Assembly (NCBI GenBank): GCA_965657935.1
Contig: CBFHQE010000001.1
Location: 50,132-114,131 of the forward strand
Length of the DNA stretch: 64,000 bases
DNA from: Maricaulis sp965657935
GTDB lineage: Bacteria > Pseudomonadota > Alphaproteobacteria > Caulobacterales > Maricaulaceae
Direction: 5' to 3'
In this document: positions 1-8,658 of the stretch, piece after piece
How the letters are laid out: each line of letters opens with the position of its first letter
Position numbering within the stretch: the first letter of the stretch is position 1
Made by a program: the position numbers and the translations under genes
Notes under the pieces: generated by a model
What the model was told of the DNA's origin: nothing
Database searches by the model: none
What the model saw: only the letters and a program-made list of their open reading frames with translations

Positions 1-961
1 ACCAAAGCGGATAGGCCAGAGTGCGGGCGCGGCCATCGGCCTCGCGCACCTGTACATCAAGGCCCAGAGACCGGTCCATGGACACGGTTTCGCGATCCCA
101 CTGCACGCCCCAGTGCGCCATCGGGACCCCCAGATCAGAGCCTCGGTCCGCATCCAATGGCGGGAGACCGTCAGGACCCGGCCTCAAGGCCATATGCGCC
201 ATCGGGTCCAGCATGACCAGCATCCGTCCACGGATCACTGCAAACTGGTCGACGAGGTAGAGTTCAGTCTCGGATAGAGCCCAGGGATGCAGGACCAGCA
301 TGGCCGATGCATCGGGAATCTCTTCAAATCCGCGCTCGACCCAGACCAGCTCATATCTTCCTGCCAATTCACTGACAAAACGGTTCGGAGCGCCATCATC
401 GGGCGAGATGGGCAGGGAGGTCAGAATGGCCAGGCGCGGCGCCTGCTGTCGTTCGATATCCGCAATGGTACGCGAAAGCTCATACTCCAGCCGCGCTTCA
501 TTGGCCGGATCGAACAGAGCGATCACCGCGGCTTCATCCACTGAATTGCGGGCCACGAGGCCAAAGAATATCTGTTCACCGGTTTCCGTCGGCAACGCGG
601 TCAGCCCATACTCGAGCGCTGCATCCTCTTCGGCAGAAAACGGCGCCGGGTCGATCTCGATCAGACGAATGCGCCCGCCGCTTCGCTCTTCGTAGGCACG
701 AAGGAATTCACGGACACGCGTCGCATAACTGCGGATCGCAGGGCTGTCCGCAGCGATGGAGCGCGAATAGTAGAACCGCCACTCTACCGGTTCTGCCAGA
801 CGGTCGATAATGTCCTGACTGCCTTGTGACAACCGATAGAGCCCGCTCTGGGTCAGATCGAGGCGGGCGCCGCGCAGCGCATGACCGGCAAAATGATTGC
901 CGGCAACAAACAACACGATGATCGAAAGGATCATCAGGGGCAGATAGAGCGAACGTTTCAT
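1..961 (-). CDS. GldG-like ABC transporter auxiliary protein, partial
   Basis: The reverse strand reads open from an ATG at 961 to the window edge, so about 320 N-terminal codons are present and the C-terminus is missing. An N-terminal membrane segment (residues about 5-22, rich in Leu/Ile/Val) is followed by a soluble region with YYSRS near residue 60 and, further on, LVMLDPMAH, which fits the periplasmic domain of the GldG / ABC-type uncharacterised transport family. The start overlaps the permease stop by 4 bp (ATGA), so the two are probably translationally coupled. In GldA-GldF-GldG type systems this subunit accompanies an ABC-2 exporter. The substrate cannot be inferred. The family call is from pattern and context. 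Confidence 0.85.
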   Translation of the reverse strand, partial: MKRSLYLPLMILSIIVLFVAGNHFAGHALRGARLDLTQSGLYRLSQGSQDIIDRLAEPVEWRFYYSRSIAADSPAIRSYATRVREFLRAYEERSGGRIRLIEIDPAPFSAEEDAALEYGLTALPTETGEQIFFGLVARNSVDEAAVIALFDPANEARLEYELSRTIADIERQQAPRLAILTSLPISPDDGAPNRFVSELAGRYELVWVERGFEEIPDASAMLVLHPWALSETELYLVDQFAVIRGRMLVMLDPMAHMALRPGPDGLPPLDADRGSDLGVPMAHWGVQWDRETVSMDRSLGLDVQVREADGRARTLAYPLW

Positions 962-1701
962 CGCCCACCTCCCCGGCGTTCAGCGATCAGGACACCCGCA
1001 CAAGACAGGGACGCGGTGATCAGACCGACAAAATAGATCAGGTCCGGCACAGCAATGACGCCGTAACGGAAGGCATTGTAATGCTCCAGCGCCGACAGCC
1101 CGGCGATGAATTCGGTGAGCCAAACCGGCGAGCCTTCTCCCAAACCCGAAAGCACCAGCGGCAGACCCGCCATGGTGAGCAGGAAGGCGGCTCCACACCC
1201 AAGAACAAATGCCACCACCTGGTTTGATGTCGTCGCGGAGAGGGCCTGCCCGACCGCGAGATAGCCCCCTGCCAGGAACAGCGCGCCCAGATAACCCGTC
1301 GCGATCGCGGCATTATCCGGTGATCCCAGATAGTTCACCGCGATCCAGAGCGGCCAGGTCAAGACAAGGGCGGCCGCAGCCACACTCCACGCCGCGAGAA
1401 ACTTGCCAAAAGTCGACGCCCAAAGCGGAATGGGCAGGGCCATGAGGAATTCCAGGGTGCCGCGATCACGCTCCTCCGCCCAGCTCCGCATGGCCAGGGC
1501 CGGCATCAAGATCACCAGCAGCCAGGGCATCCAGTCGAACATCGGCGCCAGGTCAGCGCGATTAGTGTCGAAGAAACGCCCGACATGAAACGTAAAAGCG
1601 GGCGCACACAAAGCGAAAACCGCCAGGAACACATAGGCCAGCGGGGTCTGGAAATAGCTGGTGAGCTCGCGCCGATAGACGGCAAGGAGGGCTTTGATCA
1701 A
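958..1701 (-). CDS. ABC-2 type transporter permease (GldF-like)
   Basis: This 247-residue protein is mostly membrane segments, about six, with the family-typical loop MRSWAEERDRGTLEFLMALP near residues 65-85 that marks ABC-2 permeases of the GldF/NosY type. It starts 4 bp inside the upstream ATPase gene and ends 4 bp inside the GldG-like gene, so the three form one tightly coupled leftward operon. It should form the transmembrane channel of the exporter in the inner membrane. The substrate is unknown. Related operons in non-gliding bacteria are usually annotated only as ABC transporters, so a gliding role should not be assumed. Confidence 0.9.
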   Translation of the reverse strand: MIKALLAVYRRELTSYFQTPLAYVFLAVFALCAPAFTFHVGRFFDTNRADLAPMFDWMPWLLVILMPALAMRSWAEERDRGTLEFLMALPIPLWASTFGKFLAAWSVAAAALVLTWPLWIAVNYLGSPDNAAIATGYLGALFLAGGYLAVGQALSATTSNQVVAFVLGCGAAFLLTMAGLPLVLSGLGEGSPVWLTEFIAGLSALEHYNAFRYGVIAVPDLIYFVGLITASLSCAGVLIAERRGGGR

Positions 1702-2438
1702 ACGACGCTCTCCCGGGTTAGCGGACGCTCGAGCGTCATATCGCGAAAAGCACTCTCAACCGTGCGGTCACTACCCTGTTCGGCCAGCCTATGCGGCGAG
1801 CCGTCAAACAGGACCTTGCCATGCGCCACGATCATGGCGCGTGAACAAACGGCCGGAACTTCCTCGAGAATATGCGTGGAGATGATGATCGCCTTCTCCG
1901 ACGCCATCTCCCGAATGAGATTACGCACACCGTCTTTCTGATTGGGGTCCAACCCGTCAGTGGGCTCATCCAGGATGAGGACGGCGGGATCATGCGCGAT
2001 CGCGGCTGCGAGGGCAGCGCGGCGCTTGAACCCCTTGGACAAGGTACCGATCGGCTGGTCGGCGGCTTCGCCTAGACGGGTGCGTTCGATCGCCAGCGCC
2101 GTCGCCCGCTTCGCGGCCTCGGCAGCAAAACCACGAGCTCGCAGGCCAAAGACAACGAAACCCCGAGGGGTCATGGCCGGATAGGCTGGCGCGCCTTCCG
2201 GCAAAAATCCAAGGCGTGACTGAGCCTCCAGTCGCCGGGCGACACCATCATATCCCGCAATCGAGGCAGAACCGCCATCAGGCTCCAGACAACCGGCCAG
2301 CATGCGCATGGTCGTGGTCTTGCCGGCACCATTGGGGCCGAGAAAACCCAATACCTCGCCGCGCTCGAGCGTAAACGAGATATCATCCACCGCACGGTGG
2401 GGACCAAAATTCTTGATCAGCCTATCGGCTACAAGCAT
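1698..2438 (-). CDS. ABC transporter ATP-binding protein
   Basis: The 246-residue nucleotide-binding subunit has Walker A GPNGAGKTT near residues 34-42, a signature-like LSKGFKRR near 133 and Walker B AVLILDEPTDGLDP near 152-165, followed by the switch histidine in STHILEE. It is the first gene of the leftward exporter operon and overlaps the permease start by 4 bp. It energises the ABC-2 permease. The 260 bp upstream hold no convincing gene and should contain the operon promoter. Confidence 0.93.
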   Translation of the reverse strand: MLVADRLIKNFGPHRAVDDISFTLERGEVLGFLGPNGAGKTTTMRMLAGCLEPDGGSASIAGYDGVARRLEAQSRLGFLPEGAPAYPAMTPRGFVVFGLRARGFAAEAAKRATALAIERTRLGEAADQPIGTLSKGFKRRAALAAAIAHDPAVLILDEPTDGLDPNQKDGVRNLIREMASEKAIIISTHILEEVPAVCSRAMIVAHGKVLFDGSPHRLAEQGSDRTVESAFRDMTLERPLTRESVV

Positions 2439-2735
2439 GGACGATGCTCACCTTCTTCGGCCCTAGCGTTAGCGCGCGAATACCGGCTTGGCCAGCCCCA
2501 AGTCAGGTTTAGGTTTCCAAGGCTTAGTGAAGGGGTGTCGACCGGAGGCTAGCTCCATGATCCGGGGGGCTGGGGGGCTGTCTAAAACCAGGATCTGAAG
2601 CCGTCTGCGACCGGCCGACGCGCAAAAACTGGCGATCCCATGTGGCGGCATGGTGCCGGGAATAAGGCGACTTTTGGGCAGCGCCTAAAATGTTTGTAAG
2701 CTAGTATGTGTTACTCAACTGTCAGGAGAAAATGT
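2439..2735. other. intergenic region between divergent units
   Basis: About 300 bp separate the leftward ABC operon from the rightward DUF2794 gene. A 60-codon reverse reading frame here lacks a credible ribosome site and resembles no family I know. The stretch most likely carries the two divergent promoters. I see no clear repeat or terminator. Confidence 0.5.
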
Positions 2736-3071
2736 GTGTTTGAAAGCTCGCAAGCCGGGAAGTCCGCGCCACTCGGCGTCATGTGGCATCGTCGCGAACT
2801 CGACGAGATCCTGAAAGTCTATGGCCGCTTTGTCGCCCAGGGCGAATGGAAGGACTATGCCATTGACGGGCTGAAGGATTGCGCCGTCTTCTCTATCTTC
2901 CGGCGGGCCAGTGAGATGCCCATGTACACGGTGGTGAAGACACCCGCCGACTCGCAGAAACAGGGCCAGTACAAGGTCGTTTCGATGACCGGCCAGATCC
3001 TCAAGCGCGGCCAGGACCTCAAACAGGTTTTGCGGGTGTTCGACAAGAAACGCTTCTCGGTTGTCGACTAG
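2736..3071 (+). CDS. DUF2794 family protein
   Basis: A small conserved alphaproteobacterial protein of unknown function, about 111 residues from the chosen start. The core MWHRRELDEILKVYGRFV near the N-terminus and the C-terminal LRVFDKKRFSVV match my memory of DUF2794. I prefer GTG at 2736, because AGGAGA at 2724-2729 sits 6 nt before it. The upstream ATG at 2706 would add ten residues and has no ribosome site. A strong bidirectional terminator follows 20 bp after the stop. No enzymatic motif is visible. Confidence 0.85.
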   Translation: MFESSQAGKSAPLGVMWHRRELDEILKVYGRFVAQGEWKDYAIDGLKDCAVFSIFRRASEMPMYTVVKTPADSQKQGQYKVVSMTGQILKRGQDLKQVLRVFDKKRFSVVD

Positions 3072-3091
3072 GCTTTCTGATAAGGCAAAGA

Positions 3092-3121
3092 AAAACCCCC
3101 GGCCGCCTGGCCGGGGGTTTT
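3092..3121. terminator. bidirectional rho-independent terminator
   Basis: A perfect 13-bp stem, AAAACCCCCGGCC paired with GGCCGGGGGTTTT, closes a GCCT loop. The A-run and T-run make it work in both directions. It lies between the convergent DUF2794 and Bax inhibitor-1 family genes and probably ends both. Confidence 0.93.
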
Positions 3122-3141
3122 CTGTTCGGATGAGCCAGGTC

Positions 3142-3897
3142 CTATTCGCGGCTGCCCAGCAACATCATCAGGAATTGGAACATGTTGATGAAGTTGATGT
3201 AGAGCGACAGCGCGCCGAAGGAGGTCGCAACCGACTTGGCGGCTTCGTCGCCACCAAGCTCATGATAGGTCACTTTCAGACGCTGGGTGTCATAGGCAGT
3301 CAGGCCAGCGAAGATACCCACGCCGAGGACGGAAATGGCAAGCATCATAACGCTGGACTGCAGGAACATGTTCACGACCATCGCGATCACGAGACCAATC
3401 ACGCCCATGATCAGGAAGGAACCAAAGCCCGACAGGTCACGTTTGGTGGTGTAACCCCAGAGGCTCAGACCAGCGAAGGACGCCGCAGTGATCATGAAGA
3501 CCTGGGCGACACTCTGACCGGTATAGTTCAGGCCCCATACGCCCAGACCCGCGCCAATGGTCACAACCACAAACCAGTACAGCAGGTTTGCACCAGACTT
3601 GGACGGGTTTTTCATCATGAACATGGAGCCGAAAATGGCGACGAGCGGCAGGAAACCGATGATCGTGCCGAGGCCTGTGCGGCCATATCCGACCACACTT
3701 CCGTCGGGCGCCAGATAAGGAACGTAAAGCAGCCCCGTTACGGCGGGAACGCTTGTCGTGACAAACGCCAGCGCGGCGGAGACAACCAGTCCCAAACCCA
3801 TCTTGTTATAGACACCCAGCATGAAGCTGCGAAGGCCAGCATCCACCGACATGTCCATCGACGGAGCACTGCCATAAGTGCGGGAAAAATCGTTCAT
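3142..3897 (-). CDS. Bax inhibitor-1/YccA family membrane protein
   Basis: A 251-residue protein with seven predicted membrane segments after a soluble N-terminus of about 25 residues. The segment patterns and the C-terminal LSLYINFINMFQFLMMLLG match the Bax inhibitor-1 (BI-1/YbhL/YccA) family of inner-membrane proteins, some members of which are pH-dependent calcium leak channels. It is a single gene, ending at the shared terminator at 3092-3121. The physiological role in this organism is unknown. Confidence 0.94.
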   Translation of the reverse strand: MNDFSRTYGSAPSMDMSVDAGLRSFMLGVYNKMGLGLVVSAALAFVTTSVPAVTGLLYVPYLAPDGSVVGYGRTGLGTIIGFLPLVAIFGSMFMMKNPSKSGANLLYWFVVVTIGAGLGVWGLNYTGQSVAQVFMITAASFAGLSLWGYTTKRDLSGFGSFLIMGVIGLVIAMVVNMFLQSSVMMLAISVLGVGIFAGLTAYDTQRLKVTYHELGGDEAAKSVATSFGALSLYINFINMFQFLMMLLGSRE

Positions 3898-4064
3898 TGT
3901 TTACGTCTCACATTAGCTGAGGGCGCACACAGCGCTTTGCGGGGAATATTGTCGTTTTGACCGCAAATGGCAAGAAGGGAAGCGGATCAACTGCGTCCCC
4001 CCTCAGCTGGAAAGACCCTCCAAAAATCATTGCTATGACATGACGATTGGCCTAATCCGGCCTC

Positions 4065-4604
4065 ATGTCGCTTCGCCTGTTCGCCGCCCTTCCCATCGAG
4101 CCGGATACCGCCCGTGAGCTGAAACGCCTGCACAAGGGTGTGCCGGGCGCCCGCTGGCGGCCACTGGAAAACTTCCACATCACCCTGCGCTTCTTCGGCG
4201 ATGTCGATGAACGTCAGCTCGAAGACCTGGATGCAGAGCTGTCTGCCATCATACTTCCGCAATTTGCTTTCGAACTCGGCGCGGCGAACTGGTTCGGCAA
4301 GTCAGATCCGCACACATTGTGGATGCGTGTCGAGGGCGGTGAAACGCTGATGGACCTCAACGCCGCCTGCGAACGAGCGGCCCGCCGCTCCGGTTTGAAA
4401 GCGGAGACACGCCACTTCAAGCCCCATGTGACGATGGCCTATCTGCACAACACGTCCGTTGATCGCCTTCGCAGCTTCGTCGACCGCACGCTGGACTATC
4501 GCTCGGGCCCGCTGATGGCGCAGTATTTTTCGCTCTATAAAAGTTATCCTCGCAAGGGCGAAACCAACATCTATGAACCCATCGCCGATTATCCGCTCGG
4601 CTAA
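4065..4604 (+). CDS. thpR: RNA 2',3'-cyclic phosphodiesterase
   Basis: This 179-residue protein of the 2H phosphoesterase superfamily carries both catalytic HxT motifs: HITL at residues 38-41 and HVTM at 121-124. Their spacing and the N-terminal MSLRLFAALPI are typical of ThpR (LigT), which opens 2',3'-cyclic phosphate RNA ends and can join 2'-5' tRNA halves in vitro. The length is normal. It is a single gene flanked by the divergent BI-1 gene and a secreted esterase. Confidence 0.93.
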   Translation: MSLRLFAALPIEPDTARELKRLHKGVPGARWRPLENFHITLRFFGDVDERQLEDLDAELSAIILPQFAFELGAANWFGKSDPHTLWMRVEGGETLMDLNAACERAARRSGLKAETRHFKPHVTMAYLHNTSVDRLRSFVDRTLDYRSGPLMAQYFSLYKSYPRKGETNIYEPIADYPLG

Positions 4605-4684
4605 ACCGAGCAATTTCGGTCATAGATACCGGTTCTCTTTTATCGTGTTCTGCTTGTGGATGTGCAGCAGAAAGACTGTTCTTG

Positions 4685-5632
4685 ATGAAATTGACCGCCG
4701 GAAAGCTGATTGCGCGAGTTTTTGCGACCTCGCTGGCCCTGAGCTACGCCATTGCCCCCTTGGCCGCGGCCCATACCCTTGCCCAGGATGAGAGCGCGCA
4801 GGCCCGCACCGTGATGGACATTGCCTATTATGACGGCGCAGGTTTCGATGATCGCAGACACCGGCTCAATCTTGTCTTGCTGGCCGCGGGCACGCCCCGC
4901 GCAACGGTCCTGTGGATCCATGGTGGCGCCTGGGCAGCTGGCGACAGATCGCGAGAGATGACTCTCGCTCAGGGCCTGGCGGACCAGGGCATTGCCGTGG
5001 CTGTCATGTCCTATCGCCTGTCCCCGGGACGCTGGATGTCAGAGCGCCTGCCGGACGAAGGCATCCAGCACCCCGAACATATCCGCGATGTCGCCCGCGC
5101 CTTTGCATGGCTGTGGAACAATGGCGCAGACCATGGTCTCGACCGCAATTCCCTCTTCGTCTCCGGCTATTCGGCAGGCGGACACCTCTCGGCCCTGCTG
5201 GCCATGGATGAAAGCTATCTGGCCGAACAGGGTCTGGACGGAGACACCGTACGCGGCGCCATTCCGGTCGCAGGCGCCTATGACATCGAAAACTATTACG
5301 AGCTGATCCTGGATGGGTTGGGCGAAGATGTGGCTGTCGGGCATGTGCTGGGCGTTTTCGGATCGCGCGAAGGACACGCAGCTGCCTCTCCGGCCTCCTA
5401 TCTGGACGGATATGACACACCGACCCTCATCATCTCGGAAGGTGAAAGCGCGATCTACACGCAGCACTTCGAAGCCATTGTCGAGGAACACCCCTCCAAC
5501 GAGGTGATCGACTTCGTCTACTTCTCCGAGGAGACGCACAACTCGCTGTTCTTCCAGCTTGCCGATGCGGAAGCCCCCAGCGCCGCCCGTGATGCCATGG
5601 TTTCCTTCATTGATCAGACCTTGAGAAACTGA
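4685..5632 (+). CDS. secreted alpha/beta hydrolase (esterase/lipase family)
   Basis: The 315-residue protein begins with a signal peptide (residues 1 to about 33, cleavage near AAAHTLAQD). The oxyanion-hole motif HGGAW is near residue 78 and the nucleophile elbow GYSAGG near 163, both characteristic of the hormone-sensitive-lipase-like / BD-FAE esterase group. A late HNSLFF supplies the catalytic His candidate. I chose ATG at 4685 over the TTG one codon earlier. It probably acts on carboxyl esters in the periplasm. The substrate cannot be inferred from the sequence. Confidence 0.88.
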   Translation: MKLTAGKLIARVFATSLALSYAIAPLAAAHTLAQDESAQARTVMDIAYYDGAGFDDRRHRLNLVLLAAGTPRATVLWIHGGAWAAGDRSREMTLAQGLADQGIAVAVMSYRLSPGRWMSERLPDEGIQHPEHIRDVARAFAWLWNNGADHGLDRNSLFVSGYSAGGHLSALLAMDESYLAEQGLDGDTVRGAIPVAGAYDIENYYELILDGLGEDVAVGHVLGVFGSREGHAAASPASYLDGYDTPTLIISEGESAIYTQHFEAIVEEHPSNEVIDFVYFSEETHNSLFFQLADAEAPSAARDAMVSFIDQTLRN

Positions 5633-5641
5633 TCGGTGATC

Positions 5642-5697
5642 TCGCCGCTGCCTGTCTGTGACGGAAAGTGAGCACGTCGAACAGACGGCAGCGGCGA
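5642..5697. terminator. stem-loop after the esterase gene
   Basis: TCGCCGCTGCCTGTCTGT (5642-5659) pairs with ACAGACGGCAGCGGCGA (5681-5697) with one bulged base and a loop of about 21 nt. It starts just after the esterase stop. No T-run follows, so it may be a transcript-stabilising hairpin or a rho-dependent end rather than a classical terminator. Confidence 0.55.
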
Positions 5698-5933
5698 ATT
5701 CCTTCTCAACCCAGATCGTGGCGCCGGCACACCGGCCTCACGGCGATCGATCCGGTCAACCTGCCGCACTGTTCCCGGATTGATCTCTCCCGCCTGACGT
5801 TGGCGAGGACCAATGCCTCAGTCGCGCCGAGCTTGCCCTGAGACACCCCTCGATGACTTTGGGCGACGATACCGGCCTTTCCTCTCACCCGAGAGAGGAG
5901 GGCCGGCACCGCTTTTCGTTGTTCGGGCTGAAA
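5698..5933. other. intergenic region
   Basis: No gene is supported. A short palindrome, CCTCTC-ACCCGA-GAGAGG, lies around 5880-5897 just downstream of the broken AraC gene. A 67-codon reverse reading frame here has no recognisable features. Confidence 0.5.
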
Positions 5934-6764
5934 TCAGTGAGCGCGACTGCGGGCGCGCAGATAGTCCGCCGGCGTCTGGCCGATATGACGGCGGAATGCA
6001 CGAGCAAAACTCGAACGATCAGCATATCCCAGGCGATCGGCTACATTTTCGAGCGGCTCAGAGGCAAGGCTCGCGGTCTCCATTGCCGCGAGCAGCCGCG
6101 CACAGGTCCAGAAGCGCTTGGGAGACGTGCCGTATGCCGTCTTGAAACTGCGTATGAAGTGGAATTTTGACATCCCGGTTGCGCGGCAGAGCTGGTCGAT
6201 ATCCAGCGTGTCATCCATGTGGTCTTCAAGAAAGGCGCGCGCCAGCTCCAGCCGCGAGAGCAGGGCGGATCGCGCCAGCTCCCGCTCCAGGCCGAGGCGC
6301 AGGAAATGACCTGACATCTCACGCGCGACAGCCACGCCCTGGCCTTGAAGAACATCCAGCTCTTCGTGGCAGGTACGGCCGGATAACTGGTTCCGGTCCG
6401 CTCGGTCGAACAAGTTCCGCGCCGTCTGCATGTAGGCAATCGGTGCGCGGGTGCGCACATAAGGTGCGCTTAACGCTCGCGACCTGTCCGCATCAACATA
6501 AAGACAAAGGCCCTGCGTCGGGCGCGCCGCATCCACATCGCAGCGCAGCTCCATATCCGGGCGCACGAGCAGCATTTAACCCGCTTCAACCGCAATCAGC
6601 TGGTCGCGATGACGGTAGAGCTCACGCCCCTGCAGTACGAGCTTGATGGATCCGAGGCTGGAGGCAAGCTTCATCCCACCGCTCGATAACCGTGAAAACA
6701 CGGCTGCCGGTGAATTTCGCCGGGCCGTCTTGCCGGTCGGCTCGCTGATGCGCATGATCTCCAT
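5934..6764 (-). pseudogene. AraC family regulator interrupted by an in-frame stop
   Basis: Two reading frames, 6764-6576 and 6575-5934, are in the same phase and separated only by one TAA codon, immediately followed by ATG. Joined, they give about 275 residues of ordinary AraC architecture. The first 62 residues plus the start of the second piece form a continuous cupin-like sensor region (LVLQGRELYRHRD before the stop, MLLVRPDMELR after it). The C-terminal about 100 residues contain two helix-turn-helix motifs ending FARAFRRHIGQTPADYLR. It lies 47 bp downstream of the phosphatase gene and may share its transcript. It is either a recent nonsense pseudogene, a sequencing error, or a case where a DNA-binding fragment is made by reinitiation at the adjacent ATG. 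Confidence 0.82.
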
Positions 6765-6811
6765 ACAGTCTGTCTAGAAAGCAAGACGGTGCGGGTCATC
6801 TTAAATCGCTG

Positions 6812-7282
6812 TCAGATCATGTCCGGGCGCTCTGACAAGGCGTCGATGAGCGCATTGACGCCGGTTTCGATCTCGTCCGCGACCAATGCGAAGGCGGTGT
6901 CGTCGTCATAATATGGGTCGGCCACACTGTCATGGTCCATCGAGGCCCAATCCAGAAGCAGCGTGTTTTTGGAGGTCGCCCCGGCGGGTTGGTGTCGGGT
7001 CAGAAACTCCAGATGGCTGCGGTCAAGCGCCACGATATGGTTGAAATCGAAATAATCCGATAGCTCCAGCTGGCGAGCCCGCAGATCGCCGATCGAATAT
7101 CCGCGCTGCGCCGCGACCGCCATGGCACGAGGATCCGGGGTCTCGCCAACATGCCAGTCGCCGGTGCCGGCAGAGTCAATCGACCAGTCCAGCCCCAGCG
7201 TCTTGATACGATGCCTTGCAAAACCGTCCGCCAACGGAGAGCGACAGATATTCCCGGTGCACAGAAACAGAATACGGATCAT
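6812..7282 (-). CDS. low molecular weight protein-tyrosine phosphatase
   Basis: A 156-residue protein with the P-loop CTGNICRS at residues 8-15 (nucleophile Cys8, Arg14) and the general-acid motif DPYYDD near residue 120. Both define LMW-PTPs, which dephosphorylate phosphotyrosine and, in bacteria, often regulate tyrosine kinases of polysaccharide export. It is 12 bp downstream of a histidine kinase gene, so the two are probably cotranscribed. No tyrosine kinase is visible in the window. Confidence 0.94.
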   Translation of the reverse strand: MIRILFLCTGNICRSPLADGFARHRIKTLGLDWSIDSAGTGDWHVGETPDPRAMAVAAQRGYSIGDLRARQLELSDYFDFNHIVALDRSHLEFLTRHQPAGATSKNTLLLDWASMDHDSVADPYYDDDTAFALVADEIETGVNALIDALSERPDMI

Positions 7283-7294
7283 GTCGTGTGGCGC

Positions 7295-8446
7295 TCAAAC
7301 GTCTTCGTGATCTTCTGGCTTGGGTTCACGCTGGACCTGCAGGCAGAGCACGGCACGTGTACCCCCTGACATATTCCGCTCGATCCTGAGATGCCCTTCC
7401 ATGAGCTGGGCAATGCGCCAACAGATCGCCAGGCCCACCCCGACCTCGGCCTCATTGATCGGGCGTTCGCGGTCCGACAGGAGCTCGAGCAATTCGTCAT
7501 CCAGCCCCACACCCGTATCATCCACCACAAATTCCAGCCACAGGCGTTCGGATCCGGTAGAGCGAACTGTTGTATCGATCTTCACTGAGCCGGAGGGCGT
7601 GTATTTGATTGCGTTGGAAACGATATTGGTCAGGGCCTGCTTCACCAGCATATGATCGCTGATCACCGCTCGGTCCGCATTGTCACCACATGTCGCCTCG
7701 AACCGCAGCCCCTTCTTGGTCGCAAACGGCGTGAAAAGAGCCTGGACGCTGGTCGCCAGATCACAGGGGTTGAACGCGACGGTTCGCAATTCTGTCTGAC
7801 CGCTCTGAAGGCGAGCCAGATCGAGCACGTCGCTGATGCGCGTCAACATGGCCTGGGCGGATTGCTCGAGCGTCGACAGCAATTTGCCCTGTTCCTCTGT
7901 CAGTTCGGTATTCGCGAGCAGGTTTCCCAGACCAACGATGCCGTTGAGCGGGGTGCGCAATTCATGACTGATGGCGACAAGGAATTCAGTCTTGGACTTC
8001 GCAGCCTCACGCTGGACTTGCTCTGCAGCAACAAGCTGGCCGCCCGCTTCCCGGTTGCTACCAAGCTCGGAGGCCATTTCTGCAGCTTCGCGGCGCATGT
8101 CGCTGAAGGATCTCCCGAACCGCGCCATCAAGCGCAGGAAGCCTACGACCAGGAGAGTGGTCGCGGCCACGTCCGTGAACAGACGCAGGTCCGAATGCAT
8201 AAACCGGGAAAAGGCCGCAATAGCCTCGGGCGAGGAGAAGGCCGGCCCAATAAGCAACCAGAAGAAATCTATCGCGTGAAAAACGGTCCATACGCCCAGC
8301 CCCGCGCAGAGAAGACTAATCTCCAGGGAGATGTGTGCAATCCGGGAATTTTGCGCATAACGGCCCAGCGAGACAATCGCGATGATTGTCACTGCAATAT
8401 AAAACAAATCTAGGACGCTCGTTATGAGCACCGAGTCCAAGATCAT
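7295..8446 (-). CDS. membrane sensor histidine kinase
   Basis: A 383-residue kinase. The N-terminal about 110 residues hold three or more membrane segments, followed by a coiled-coil linker. The HisKA box SHELRTP places the phosphoacceptor at His161. The ATPase domain has the N box NIVSNAIKYTP, the G1 motif DDTGVGL and a G2-like VGVGLAICWRIAQLMEG. There is no PAS, HAMP or receiver domain. No response regulator is adjacent, so it is an orphan kinase whose only close partners are the phosphatase and the broken AraC gene. The signal is unknown. Confidence 0.92.
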   Translation of the reverse strand: MILDSVLITSVLDLFYIAVTIIAIVSLGRYAQNSRIAHISLEISLLCAGLGVWTVFHAIDFFWLLIGPAFSSPEAIAAFSRFMHSDLRLFTDVAATTLLVVGFLRLMARFGRSFSDMRREAAEMASELGSNREAGGQLVAAEQVQREAAKSKTEFLVAISHELRTPLNGIVGLGNLLANTELTEEQGKLLSTLEQSAQAMLTRISDVLDLARLQSGQTELRTVAFNPCDLATSVQALFTPFATKKGLRFEATCGDNADRAVISDHMLVKQALTNIVSNAIKYTPSGSVKIDTTVRSTGSERLWLEFVVDDTGVGLDDELLELLSDRERPINEAEVGVGLAICWRIAQLMEGHLRIERNMSGGTRAVLCLQVQREPKPEDHEDV

Positions 8447-8658
8447 CGCCTACCCTTTTGGGTGCCCCCGATGGCCCTTGCACACTGACCATGCAGCGTA
8501 AACATGGGCTTAATCAGTCCAGGCATCCCGGATCAGGTTTGCGAGCAAAACTCCCGAAGTAAAGCATTGTTCCGCCGGATGAATTTTTCATAACTGATGG
8601 AAAATCAGGTCATCCGGCGTGTCGGCAGATCGAGGGTTGATCCTATAACGCCAATATT
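8447..8658. other. intergenic region with an inverted repeat
   Basis: GCCGGATGA at 8574-8582 pairs with TCATCCGGC at 8610-8618 around a 27-nt spacer. It lies between the argG 3' end and the kinase promoter region, and could be a weak terminator for argG or an operator. No gene is seen. Confidence 0.45.

Noticed and set aside
2469..2651. 60-codon reverse frame upstream of the ABC operon
   Set aside because: No ribosome site and no similarity; treated as promoter region.
5706..5909. 67-codon reverse frame downstream of the AraC remnant
   Set aside because: No recognisable domain and no ribosome site.
7652..8413. 253-codon forward reading frame
   Set aside because: Antisense to the histidine kinase whose motifs are complete.
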